Notes under the pieces: generated by a model | What the model was told of the DNA's origin: nothing | The model's input: only the letters and a program-made list of their open reading frames with translations | The model's database searches: none | Translations under genes and position numbers: made by a program | NCBI GenBank assembly: GCA_029861795.1 | Contig: JAOTYS010000207.1 | Location: 1-8,044, forward strand | Reading direction: 5' to 3' | Origin: Gammaproteobacteria bacterium | Lineage (GTDB): Bacteria > Pseudomonadota > Gammaproteobacteria > Arenicellales > JAOTYS01 | Length of the DNA stretch: 8,044 nucleotides | Shown here: piece after piece, positions 1 to 6,061 of the stretch | Layout: every line of letters begins with the position of its first letter | Numbering within the stretch: position 1 is the first letter of the stretch

Positions 1-567
1 CTCCATGCGCCACTTTTGTAACTCCGGATCCATCCCAATGGTGAAAACCGCATCGGCAAACTCACCTGCAATTTGGCAAGTCTTGGGGCCAGCTACCGCA
101 ACATATACCGGTACTGACTGCCCCACCCACTTGGAATTCCGGATCCATTCGGAGTGCCAACTTCCTCCCTGCCATGTTCCCTCACGACCCGCTGAATAGT
201 CCTGAATAAACTTCACTGCCTCCCGCAGCTCGGTCATCAGCACGCCCTTCTTTAGGTATTGACCATAGGGCCCGCCCGCGCCGATCCCCACGAACGCGCG
301 ATTATCGGTGAGTTCCCGCAGTGAGGCAGTGGCATTGGCGATGGCCCCGGGATGATAGGTAGCGGGGTTGGTCACACCGTGACCAATGTGGATGCGACCT
401 GTACCGAGCGCCGCCACAGTCATCATCACGTTCACTTCCTGCCCCAACGCGCCCATGTCTATCATGGTGGCGTGGGCGTAACCGAGCTCCTCGGCCCTGC
501 AGCAATACTCGGCGATGTTATGAACGTCTTGATCCTGACCGAAACCCACTCCGAACTGTAGGCTCAA
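1..567 (-). CDS. LLM-class (luciferase-like) flavin/F420-dependent oxidoreductase, C-terminus beyond window
   Basis: The first 189 residues of a luciferase-like monooxygenase-fold protein are visible; the reading frame runs off the left edge without a stop. The N-terminus begins with the beta-strand segment MSLQFGVGFGQDQD. Further hallmarks are AEELGY near residue 25, the family-typical GHGVTNPATYHPG (about 63-75), LRELTDNRAFVGIGAGG (about 83-99), and PVYVAVAGPKT (about 153-163). These match the TIM-barrel LLM subfamily that includes F420-dependent methylenetetrahydromethanopterin reductase-like enzymes. A TTG start at 567 is chosen because AGGAGG lies 4 nt upstream and it gives the expected N-terminus; there is no suitable ATG. 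The gene lies 51 bp downstream of a cofC-like gene on the same strand, which favours F420 over FMN as cofactor, though this is inference. The substrate cannot be read from the sequence. Confidence 0.88.
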   Translation of the reverse strand, partial: MSLQFGVGFGQDQDVHNIAEYCCRAEELGYAHATMIDMGALGQEVNVMMTVAALGTGRIHIGHGVTNPATYHPGAIANATASLRELTDNRAFVGIGAGGPYGQYLKKGVLMTELREAVKFIQDYSAGREGTWQGGSWHSEWIRNSKWVGQSVPVYVAVAGPKTCQIAGEFADAVFTIGMDPELQKWRME

Positions 568-571
568 TGCG

Positions 572-577
572 CCTCCT
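572..577 (-). promoter_or_regulatory. Shine-Dalgarno of the LLM oxidoreductase gene
   Basis: AGGAGG is a consensus ribosome binding site 4 nt upstream of the TTG codon at 567-565. It decides the non-ATG start for the oxidoreductase gene. Confidence 0.7.
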
Positions 578-618
578 TCTGATCATTTGCTCAAATAGAA
601 TTTATGGGACCAACTGTA

Positions 619-1353
619 TCACGCCGTGCCTGTGCCATCAGCGCGGGTTGTTAGCCTCAGAGCTATGCCGCTGTCCCGCAGATAGGCAAACGCTCTCGTC
701 AACGACGGCCTTTGTACAAAGCTCACCAAGTCCTCGGGTGTGTCGATATCCAGTGACAGTCCTGGTTGGCTAACAATGCGCGGTTCGATGCCTAACTGGC
801 GGGCGCGCTTCAGGTGGGGTAAGAAGCTATTATCACCAAAACAAAGGGGTAAAATATCAGGGGGCGAGCACACCACAGCGTTCGATCCGAGCTCGTTGTG
901 CGCGGGCGCAATGGTGATGGCCGGGGCAGACGCATGGGCTTGCAATAGAGCATTGATTTCTGCAGACGTTGCTAAAGGTACGTCCGCCGGGATTGTGATC
1001 ATGCCGTGAACCCCCTCCGCCACCAGTGTCTTAGCCGCAAGCGTAACTGCCGCTGTTTGACCCTGGTTTTCGCTTTCTGTGAGCGTTCTTGCTGCAAACC
1101 GCTGCCCTAAGTTGCAAACGTGCTGGTCCTTGGTGACCAACAGTACCCCTGAAAGTCTGCGCACCGCTGACAGCACCTCCAACACATCCTCGAGCATGGC
1201 ACGAAACAAAGATTGGCGCTCGGTGGGAGATAGCACCGGAGACAGACGCCCCTTAGCACCCTCAATATCCTTCACCGGTAACACCGCCCAGATGTCGCCA
1301 TCCGTTGACGGGCCGCGAGTTTGGTCGCGTCTATTGTCATCCTGAATGATCAA
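619..1353 (-). CDS. cofC: CofC/FbiD-like phospholactate (or phosphoenolpyruvate/3-phosphoglycerate) guanylyltransferase, F420 biosynthesis
   Basis: This 244-residue protein has the nucleotidyltransferase signature of CofC, which transfers GMP from GTP to a three-carbon phosphoacid to make the activated side-chain precursor of coenzyme F420. Visible motifs are WAVLPVKDIEGAKGRL (22-37) for nucleotide binding, IPADVPL (121-127) carrying the metal-binding Asp, NELGSNAVV (153-161) where the family commonly has a DxGTNAL-like segment, CFGDNSFLPH (171-180), and LDIDTPEDL (201-209) with the second metal-binding Asp. About 35 residues follow the last motif, and about 20 precede the first strand, so it is somewhat longer than usual (around 210 residues). 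The start is TTG at 1353, with GGAGAG 6 nt upstream; no in-frame ATG occurs before the core domain. It is probably co-transcribed with the LLM oxidoreductase downstream. Which acid it uses (2-phospholactate, PEP or 3-phosphoglycerate) is not decidable here. Confidence 0.9.
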   Translation of the reverse strand: MIIQDDNRRDQTRGPSTDGDIWAVLPVKDIEGAKGRLSPVLSPTERQSLFRAMLEDVLEVLSAVRRLSGVLLVTKDQHVCNLGQRFAARTLTESENQGQTAAVTLAAKTLVAEGVHGMITIPADVPLATSAEINALLQAHASAPAITIAPAHNELGSNAVVCSPPDILPLCFGDNSFLPHLKRARQLGIEPRIVSQPGLSLDIDTPEDLVSFVQRPSLTRAFAYLRDSGIALRLTTRADGTGTA

Positions 1354-1359
1354 TGCTTA

Positions 1360-1365
1360 CTCTCC
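1360..1365 (-). promoter_or_regulatory. Shine-Dalgarno of cofC
   Basis: GGAGAG sits 6 nt upstream of the TTG at 1353-1351. It supports that codon as the start of the cofC-like gene in the absence of an in-frame ATG. Confidence 0.55.
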
Positions 1366-1391
1366 AAACTAGTCGGGCACACTACAATAGA

Positions 1392-1407
1392 TCGATTAAG
1401 GAATCGA
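1392..1407. repeat. Small perfect palindrome beside the inverted-repeat element
   Basis: TCGATT (1392-1397) and AATCGA (1402-1407) form a perfect 6-bp inverted repeat around an AAGG loop. It sits 1 bp left of the 62-bp element and 38 bp upstream of the cofC start, so it could be an operator or part of the mobile element's flank. Function is unknown. Confidence 0.35.
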
Positions 1408-1408
1408 C

Positions 1409-1470
1409 GGGGTCAGGTCAGATTGAAAACGGAAAAATAAGGATTCACTTTTTCAATAGGACCTGACCCC
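1409..1470. repeat. 62-bp MITE/REP-like inverted-repeat element with GGGGTCAGGTC ends
   Basis: The left end GGGGTCAGGTC (1409-1419) is exactly complementary to GACCTGACCCC (1460-1470). After a 2-nt mismatch the pairing resumes with ATTGAAAA (1422-1429) against TTTTCAAT (1450-1457), so two 21-nt arms match at 19 positions around a 20-nt A/T-rich loop (1430-1449). The element contains no coding sequence and lies between the divergent cofC and GFA-family genes. From memory, short palindromic units with this GGGGTCAGGTC end are scattered through many proteobacterial genomes, often with REP-associated tyrosine transposase (RAYT, IS200-like) genes. No transposase is in this window. As a transcribed hairpin it could also act as a bidirectional terminator or insulator. 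Confidence 0.75.
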
Positions 1471-1522
1471 ACGGAATTCGGTATGATGTCAAGCTCAACG
1501 TCACCTTAACGATGTAAAAGAC

Positions 1523-1951
1523 GTGGCAAACACTATCAACAGCTCCTCAACTATTACCGGCGGTTGTCTTTGTGGGGCAGTGCGTTACCAGGTGCACCAA
1601 AAGCCGAGTACAGTCATTGCCTGTCACTGCACCCAGTGCCGCCGCATGACGGGCCATTATATGGCGGCGACCTTTACGCCGAAAAACCAAATCGAGATGG
1701 TGCAGGACGAGGGACTTAAGTGGTATCGCTCCTCTGATATTGCCCAACGAGGTTTTTGCCAACAGTGCGGTTCGACCCTTTTCTGGAATGGTGATACTTG
1801 GGACGAAATGGGAATCGCGGCCGGTACCCTTGATGATGACCAAGGAATCAGGCTAAGCGGACATGTGTATGTAGCGAGTAAAGGCGACTACTACGATCTA
1901 GACGACGGTCTGCCCCAATATCAATCAGATGAAGATGTACCTGACGGATAG
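1523..1951 (+). CDS. GFA/CENP-V family zinc-binding protein
   Basis: This 142-residue protein has the Mss4-like fold signature of the GFA family, named after glutathione-dependent formaldehyde-activating enzyme. The zinc-binding cysteines are all present: GGCLCG (C15, C17), ACHCTQCRR (C34, C36, C39) and FCQQCGS (C79, C82). The order and spacing are those of the family, and the length is typical. Most members have no proven reaction, and the formaldehyde-glutathione activity assigned to the founding member is not a safe transfer. The start is GTG at 1523; the two ATGs just upstream lead straight into stops, and the first internal Met falls inside the zinc motif region. The Shine-Dalgarno is weak (AAAAGA). 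It is the only plus-strand gene in the window and is transcribed divergently from cofC. No functional link to the neighbours is evident. Confidence 0.9.
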   Translation: MANTINSSSTITGGCLCGAVRYQVHQKPSTVIACHCTQCRRMTGHYMAATFTPKNQIEMVQDEGLKWYRSSDIAQRGFCQQCGSTLFWNGDTWDEMGIAAGTLDDDQGIRLSGHVYVASKGDYYDLDDGLPQYQSDEDVPDG

Positions 1952-2083
1952 AAATCGATTTTGAGCGATGCGGTCAGGCCCATAGCTATCCCACAAAAAT
2001 GAGATAGATTGGGTCAAAACGTTGACGGCGAAGCAATTCGCGCTGTGAACCGCAGGATGGACAATCGGTCATTCCTCTGCTTT

Positions 2084-2122
2084 GTCATTCTCCAAAGCGC
2101 GCAGCGCTTATCCGGAATCCAG
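2084..2122 (+). repeat. REP-like palindromic unit, copy A
   Basis: This 39-bp unit begins GTCATTC and ends TTATCCGGAATCCAG. Its centre folds as AAGCGC (2095-2100) against GCGCTT (2104-2109), and the outer ATTC (2087-2090) pairs with GAAT (2115-2118). It is an inverted, diverged copy of the unit at 2140-2178: aligned head to head, 26 of 39 positions agree, with both ends best conserved. The GTCATTC...GAATCCAG frame resembles the widespread extragenic palindromes of proteobacteria. Confidence 0.65.
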
Positions 2123-2139
2123 GGGATTTCAATGATTTG

Positions 2140-2178
2140 CTGGATGCCGGATAACGCCCGCTGCGTTTCCGGCATGAC
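2140..2178 (-). repeat. REP-like palindromic unit, copy B (inverted)
   Basis: This 39-bp unit begins CTGGATGCCGG and ends CCGGCATGAC, the reverse orientation of copy A, from which it is separated by 17 bp. It forms a strong hairpin: ATGCCGGA (2144-2151) pairs with TCCGGCAT (2168-2175), then after a one-base bulge AACGC (2153-2157) pairs with GCGTT (2163-2167) around a 5-nt loop. Paired inverted units of this kind are the usual REP/BIME arrangement downstream of genes. Roles in mRNA 3' end protection or transcription termination are possible. Confidence 0.7.
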
Positions 2179-2294
2179 GCTAGTGAGTTTATGGGACAAC
2201 AGCGCGTTAGGCCCAACTGAAAATGAACCATTGTTTTCTGTTATCAATCGAACCTGTCTCCACATGACCCTGTGACGTCGTCGTTTTTCGAGAG

Positions 2295-3317
2295 TTAACC
2301 GTTTCGATAAAGATAACTATAGGCATTGATGGCCGGGACACCCCCAAGATGCGCATATAGCACTCTGGCACCCGACGGAAAGAAACCTTTCCGAACCAAA
2401 TCAATCATACCTTGCATCGATTTACCCTCATACACCGGGTCGGTCATCATCCCCTCAAGGCGCGCAGCCAAACGGATTGCATCATTGGTCTCATCCGAAG
2501 GCACGCCATAGCATGGGTAGCCATAGTCTTCATTGAGTACGACATCATCCGCGGTGATCTGTTGGCCGAGATCGATGGATTTTGCGGTGTTTTGCGCGAT
2601 CCGTAGGATTTGCGCGTGTGTCTGTTTCGGAGTACACGACGCGTCGATACCGATCACGTTGCGTGCTCGACCATCGGGCGCAAACCCCACTACCATCCCG
2701 GCCTGCGTTGATCCCGTAACCGAGCAGACGACGACGTAATCAAATTTGAATCCGAGCGCATTTTCTTGCTGACGAACTTCATCGGCAAAATCGGCAAAAC
2801 CCAAACCGCCAAGCGGATGATCCGAGGCGCCGGCGGGAATGGCATAGGGTTTACCCCCTTTTGCCTTAACGTCCTCCAGTGCCTTCTCCCAGCTTTCTCG
2901 TATGCCGATGTCAAAGCCTTGGTCCACTAATTCAATCTCAGCTCCCATCACTCGAGACATCAGAATATTGCCGACCCGATCATAAACGGCGTCGCTAAAA
3001 GGCACCCAACTTTCCTGAACTAGCCGACACTTCATACCGATCTTGGCCGCCACAGCGGCTACCTGTCGGGTATGGTTTGACTGCACCCCGCCAATGGTGA
3101 CCATCGTGTCGCACCCCTGAGCTATCGCCTCGGGTACAAGAAATTCAAGCTTTCTGACTTTGTTCCCCCCAAACGCTAGACCGCTGTTGCAGTCTTCGCG
3201 TTTTGCGTAAAGCTCAACCCCGCCGCCCAAGTGTGCGGACAAACGTTCCAGCTTCTCAATGGGGGTGGGGCCAAAGGTGAGCTGATAACGGGGATACTTT
3301 GCTTCGATGTCTAACAC
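2295..3317 (-). CDS. acdS: 1-aminocyclopropane-1-carboxylate (ACC) deaminase, PLP-dependent
   Basis: This enzyme converts ACC to 2-oxobutanoate and ammonia in the cytoplasm. The sequence follows AcdS closely from [16 protein letters not shown] through [59 protein letters not shown] and [14 protein letters not shown] to the C-terminal YRNG. From the start chosen here (340 residues), the PLP lysine is Lys53, the active-site Ser is Ser80, and the Tyr-Glu pair is Tyr296-Glu297. These correspond to Lys51, Ser78, Tyr294 and Glu295 of the Pseudomonas enzyme (338 residues). The Glu is the residue that, to my knowledge, separates ACC deaminase from D-cysteine desulfhydrase. The GTG at 3317 is preferred over an upstream ATG at 3401 because GGAGGA lies 6 nt before it, the length then matches the family, and it avoids a 49-nt overlap with the preceding gene. 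It is the last gene of the minus-strand run, 35 bp after the DUF1116 gene. Confidence 0.92.
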   Translation of the reverse strand: MLDIEAKYPRYQLTFGPTPIEKLERLSAHLGGGVELYAKREDCNSGLAFGGNKVRKLEFLVPEAIAQGCDTMVTIGGVQSNHTRQVAAVAAKIGMKCRLVQESWVPFSDAVYDRVGNILMSRVMGAEIELVDQGFDIGIRESWEKALEDVKAKGGKPYAIPAGASDHPLGGLGFADFADEVRQQENALGFKFDYVVVCSVTGSTQAGMVVGFAPDGRARNVIGIDASCTPKQTHAQILRIAQNTAKSIDLGQQITADDVVLNEDYGYPCYGVPSDETNDAIRLAARLEGMMTDPVYEGKSMQGMIDLVRKGFFPSGARVLYAHLGGVPAINAYSYLYRNG

Positions 3318-3323
3318 GCGTTT

Positions 3324-3329
3324 TCCTCC
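3324..3329 (-). promoter_or_regulatory. Shine-Dalgarno deciding the acdS start
   Basis: GGAGGA lies 6 nt upstream of the GTG at 3317-3315, in the 35-bp gap after the DUF1116 stop codon. It sets the acdS start at GTG rather than the in-frame ATG at 3401 inside the upstream gene. Confidence 0.75.
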
Positions 3330-3352
3330 AGCGGCTCGGGCATCACAACTAG

Positions 3353-4603
3353 TTACGATTGGTAAGCTTTCAAATAAGCTTTTTTCGCCAGTTGAAAACA
3401 CTCAGGCGGGGCTCTCAGAATTCCGGCTCCAATCTGACCCACGCCGCCTTTTCCTGCGAGTCCGGCATCGATCACTGGCACAACGCCGGTCTCAACCACA
3501 CGAAAGATATCGATGCCCGTCGGCGTACCACGATATTTGAAGAAGGGTATGCGGTAATGCTCGCTTTCGCCGACAGTAATGACATACATAGATTCATTTA
3601 ACTCCGCCATGGCTTCAGGGGATCCTCCTTGATAGGCCTGCAACGGAAATGCCGCAGCTTGGGCAAATCCTCCGAGGCCTACGGTCTCCGTAATGTGGCT
3701 TTCCCCACCGACCCACTCCAGGTCCTCGCGGGCAAAGCCGTCGAACAATTTCACGTCATCGGCGATGGCTGGCGGACCGCGAAACCAGCCATCCAGACCG
3801 CTCACGCGAATCGCAAAGTCCTGACAGCTAATGGTCATCGCACTGACGACACTAGATCCTGTCACTCCATGGGCGCCATCGGCGGTCGCTTTGGCTGCCG
3901 CCATGGAGAGCCGCAGGAAAAAATAATCGCTCTGCTGTAAGAAGGCGAGGGCCTGCTTAACTTTGTCACCGTGTTGCGCGTAAAGGTCGAGTAAATGAGG
4001 TGTTAATTCCCGGCCAAACAGCAGCGTTGCCGCGGTATTTCGGCTGTGCATCTCATCGCCCATATGCAGCGCACGCTTGATCATGGGTTTCAATGCAATT
4101 CCGGATGCAGCACGCACCGCGTCGGCAATAACCGGACCGATCACATCTCTTATGAAGTCCAAGCCATTACGAACTTCGTCATCATACACGCCATAGTTGA
4201 GTCGTCGTCTGGATTCACCTTCATAAAAATTACAAAAACCGCGGTTGCCAAAGGTCCGATTCTCCACCACAAACACGGGCATAGAAGCCGTGTAAATTCC
4301 AGCAACGGAACCCACACAGCCGTGTTCGTGACAGGCACCGATCTCGATCTCTCCTAAGGCAAACTTTGCTTGCGCATCTTCGGCATCTTTGGCTAATCCC
4401 TCGTAGATCGCCCCATGGATGAGCGCGTTGCGCTGCCCCCCCATATAGTCCGGCCACTCAAGCGGTGCGCCGGAGGTCAGTATCTTGTTTGCCGTCATGC
4501 CGGGGACCACCTCCCCCGCCGGAGAAACGTCTGCCAACACAGGATCAGCATCATTGAGCCGCCGGAGGGTTTCCGAATTAGCTGATTGGCGTAATTGTTC
4601 CAT
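3353..4603 (-). CDS. DUF1116 family protein (AllG/YlbE-like, putative carbamoyltransferase subunit)
   Basis: This 416-residue protein matches the DUF1116 family along its whole length. Characteristic parts are the N-terminal [14 protein letters not shown] (17-30), [20 protein letters not shown] (45-64), the conserved ACHEHGCVG (90-98), MGDEMHSRN (181-189), [14 protein letters not shown] (243-256), [20 protein letters not shown] (299-318) and the C-terminal [16 protein letters not shown] (379-394). The best-studied relative is E. coli YlbE/AllG, reported as one subunit of oxamate carbamoyltransferase together with FdrA/AllF and YlbF/AllH. Neither partner is in this window, so the exact reaction here is unknown. 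The ATG at 4603 gives the usual family N-terminus, although the ribosome binding site is weak. It lies 50 bp after the GS-like gene and 35 bp before acdS, strongly suggesting one transcript. There are no signal peptide or membrane segments, so it should be cytoplasmic. Confidence 0.88.
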   Translation of the reverse strand: MEQLRQSANSETLRRLNDADPVLADVSPAGEVVPGMTANKILTSGAPLEWPDYMGGQRNALIHGAIYEGLAKDAEDAQAKFALGEIEIGACHEHGCVGSVAGIYTASMPVFVVENRTFGNRGFCNFYEGESRRRLNYGVYDDEVRNGLDFIRDVIGPVIADAVRAASGIALKPMIKRALHMGDEMHSRNTAATLLFGRELTPHLLDLYAQHGDKVKQALAFLQQSDYFFLRLSMAAAKATADGAHGVTGSSVVSAMTISCQDFAIRVSGLDGWFRGPPAIADDVKLFDGFAREDLEWVGGESHITETVGLGGFAQAAAFPLQAYQGGSPEAMAELNESMYVITVGESEHYRIPFFKYRGTPTGIDIFRVVETGVVPVIDAGLAGKGGVGQIGAGILRAPPECFQLAKKAYLKAYQS

Positions 4604-4653
4604 CGAGACAGGTTCTCGTTTGCCTCAATAATGGTCGCCTGTGATCGAATCAT

Positions 4654-6015
4654 TCACCATAAGCGCAGATAGCGCTTTCGTTCCCACGGCGTCACTTCCA
4701 AACAGAATTCGTTCCATTCTCTGCGTTTGTACTTTAAGAATGTCTTGTGAAATGCCTCGCCGAAGACTTCTTTCGCGAGCTCATCGTTCTCAAACTCCTC
4801 CAACGCGTGGCCAAACGTTCTGGGCAAACGATGTATATCTGCTTGCTCAAGCTCCTCCTCGGTCTTGCTGTATGTATCGAACTCCACCGCTTCCCCGGGA
4901 TCGAGTTTCTCTCGGATTCCTGCGAGCCCCGCGGCAAGTGTCATGGCGGCGCCTAAATAAAAGTTACAGGTGCTATCAGCCTGGCGCACCTCCAGGCAAA
5001 ATCGATTCGTTGGCAAACGGCAGATCAAGGTGCGATTGTTGTGGCCATAAGCCCTATACACCGGCGCCCACGACATTTCCTGCATGCGACCGTAGGGCTC
5101 CATGCGTTTGTAGGAGTTCACCGTGGGACACACCACAGCAGTAATGGCCCCGGCGTGACGCAGCATGCCTGCGGTAAAATGGTAAGCAAGTTCGCTATAG
5201 CCTCGACGATTGCGACTTTTCTCTTTGTTCTCTGCCTGAAATAAATTGCGGCGGGTCTTTCTATCGGCGAGGCTCACGTTGAGATGGGCGCCGGATCCAA
5301 ATGCGTCGGACCAGGGCTTAGGCATAAAGGTTGCGATGCAGCCGATGCTTCGTGCTACGTGCTTGGACATTAACCGAAAGATCAACATCCGATCCGCCAT
5401 AGTTAATACATCTGTGTAGCCAAAATCGAATTCGTACTGACCATCGCCCCCTTCGTGATCGAAGGAATAGACATCCCAACCCAGCTCGTTCAAATACTGC
5501 ACCATGGGCTCCAGGAACGCATCGGCCTGCATGGTCGTTTCCAAGTCGTAGCCACGAGTGGGATCGTTTTCCATATCGTCGGCAACAAAAGGCAGCCACT
5601 CGTCGTTGTTCTCGCGCAGCACATAAACTTCCGGCTCCACCCCCATGTTCATAACAAGCCCTAGCTCCTCCGCCGCTTGAATTTGTTGCTTGAGCACGTG
5701 ACGACAATCGTGGTCGTAAGGTTTGTCATGAAAGTACAGATCGCTTGCCGCGATTGCGTAACGACGATCCCAAGGCAACACCACAAATGTCGACGGATCA
5801 GGGATACTGACACACTCATCCTCATTAGGGCCTAACTCACCCATACCCTCCAACGCACCCACGGTATAGAGCTCAGAGCCTTTTACCATCTCATCAAAAT
5901 GCTCAATGGGTACTGCTTTCGACTTGGGCACACCATGAATATCCACGTAAGCACCAAACAAGTACCTAACACCCGCGCCAACGAGCCGTTGTTTGATCGC
6001 ATCAAGATCCGACAT
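4654..6015 (-). CDS. Glutamine synthetase family ligase (GlnT/GmaS-like, probable gamma-glutamyl-amine ligase)
   Basis: This 453-residue, full-length GS-superfamily protein joins glutamate to an amine with ATP. The beta-grasp N-terminus contains FGAYVDIHGVPKSKAVP (20-36). Catalytic-domain motifs are GVEPEV with metal-binding Glu127 and Glu129, DGQYEF (191-196) with Glu195, GSGAHLNVS with His244, TVNSYKR (298-304), HNNRT with Arg328, and LEVRQADSTCN (341-351) with Glu342 and Arg344. The C-terminal KRREWNEFCLEVTPWE resembles GlnT and gamma-glutamylmethylamide synthetase. The flap segment ends in SWAP (315-318); true glutamine synthetases carry a flap Glu just before the Ala-Pro that helps bind ammonium, whereas GmaS-type enzymes, as I recall them, have Trp. 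This favours an amine other than ammonia. The second His of the usual HxH is Asn246. GGGAGA lies 6 nt before the ATG. It is 46 bp downstream of the transporter ATPase. Confidence 0.9.
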   Translation of the reverse strand: MSDLDAIKQRLVGAGVRYLFGAYVDIHGVPKSKAVPIEHFDEMVKGSELYTVGALEGMGELGPNEDECVSIPDPSTFVVLPWDRRYAIAASDLYFHDKPYDHDCRHVLKQQIQAAEELGLVMNMGVEPEVYVLRENNDEWLPFVADDMENDPTRGYDLETTMQADAFLEPMVQYLNELGWDVYSFDHEGGDGQYEFDFGYTDVLTMADRMLIFRLMSKHVARSIGCIATFMPKPWSDAFGSGAHLNVSLADRKTRRNLFQAENKEKSRNRRGYSELAYHFTAGMLRHAGAITAVVCPTVNSYKRMEPYGRMQEMSWAPVYRAYGHNNRTLICRLPTNRFCLEVRQADSTCNFYLGAAMTLAAGLAGIREKLDPGEAVEFDTYSKTEEELEQADIHRLPRTFGHALEEFENDELAKEVFGEAFHKTFLKYKRREWNEFCLEVTPWERKRYLRLW

Positions 6016-6021
6016 GTTTTA

Positions 6022-6027
6022 TCTCCC
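6022..6027 (-). promoter_or_regulatory. Shine-Dalgarno of the GS-like gene
   Basis: GGGAGA is placed 6 nt upstream of the ATG at 6015-6013, inside the 46-bp gap after the ATPase stop codon. It confirms this start. Confidence 0.6.
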
Positions 6028-6061
6028 GGTAGCGCTTTGTGTGTGTACGCTTAGGGTTGTT

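Larger units (their letters stand above)
1952..2294. other. Convergent intergenic region without a credible gene
   Basis: This 343-bp stretch separates the ends of the GFA-family gene and the acdS gene. Both strands have open frames of 80-90 codons here, but they show no family features and run through the palindromic repeats, so I do not call them. It contains the paired REP-like units at 2084-2178. Two weak hairpins occur: CTATC/GATAG (1986-1990 with 2003-2007), flanked by CCC/GGG, just after the GFA gene, and CACA/TGTG near 2263-2276 followed by a TTTTT run at 2284-2288. Either might help terminate the plus-strand transcript, but neither is a convincing intrinsic terminator. The rest shows nothing I recognise. 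Confidence 0.6.

Noticed and set aside
2009..2275. Open frames on both strands in the convergent gap (about 83-88 codons)
   Set aside because: They run through palindromic repeats, have no recognisable domain, and lack a good ribosome binding site.
1952..2294. CRISPR array or attachment site
   Set aside because: The repeats are two inverted palindromic units with a 17-bp gap, not direct repeats with regular spacers; no integrase or tRNA gene is nearby.
4046..4357. 103-codon plus-strand open frame opposite the DUF1116 gene
   Set aside because: It is a shadow of a conserved coding region; the composition is not protein-like and no start signal is visible.
4641..5144. 167-codon open frame on the plus strand opposite the GS-like gene
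   Set aside because: It is antisense to the conserved C-terminal half of the GS-family enzyme, and its translation is low-complexity Pro/Arg/Ser/Cys-rich without domain features.
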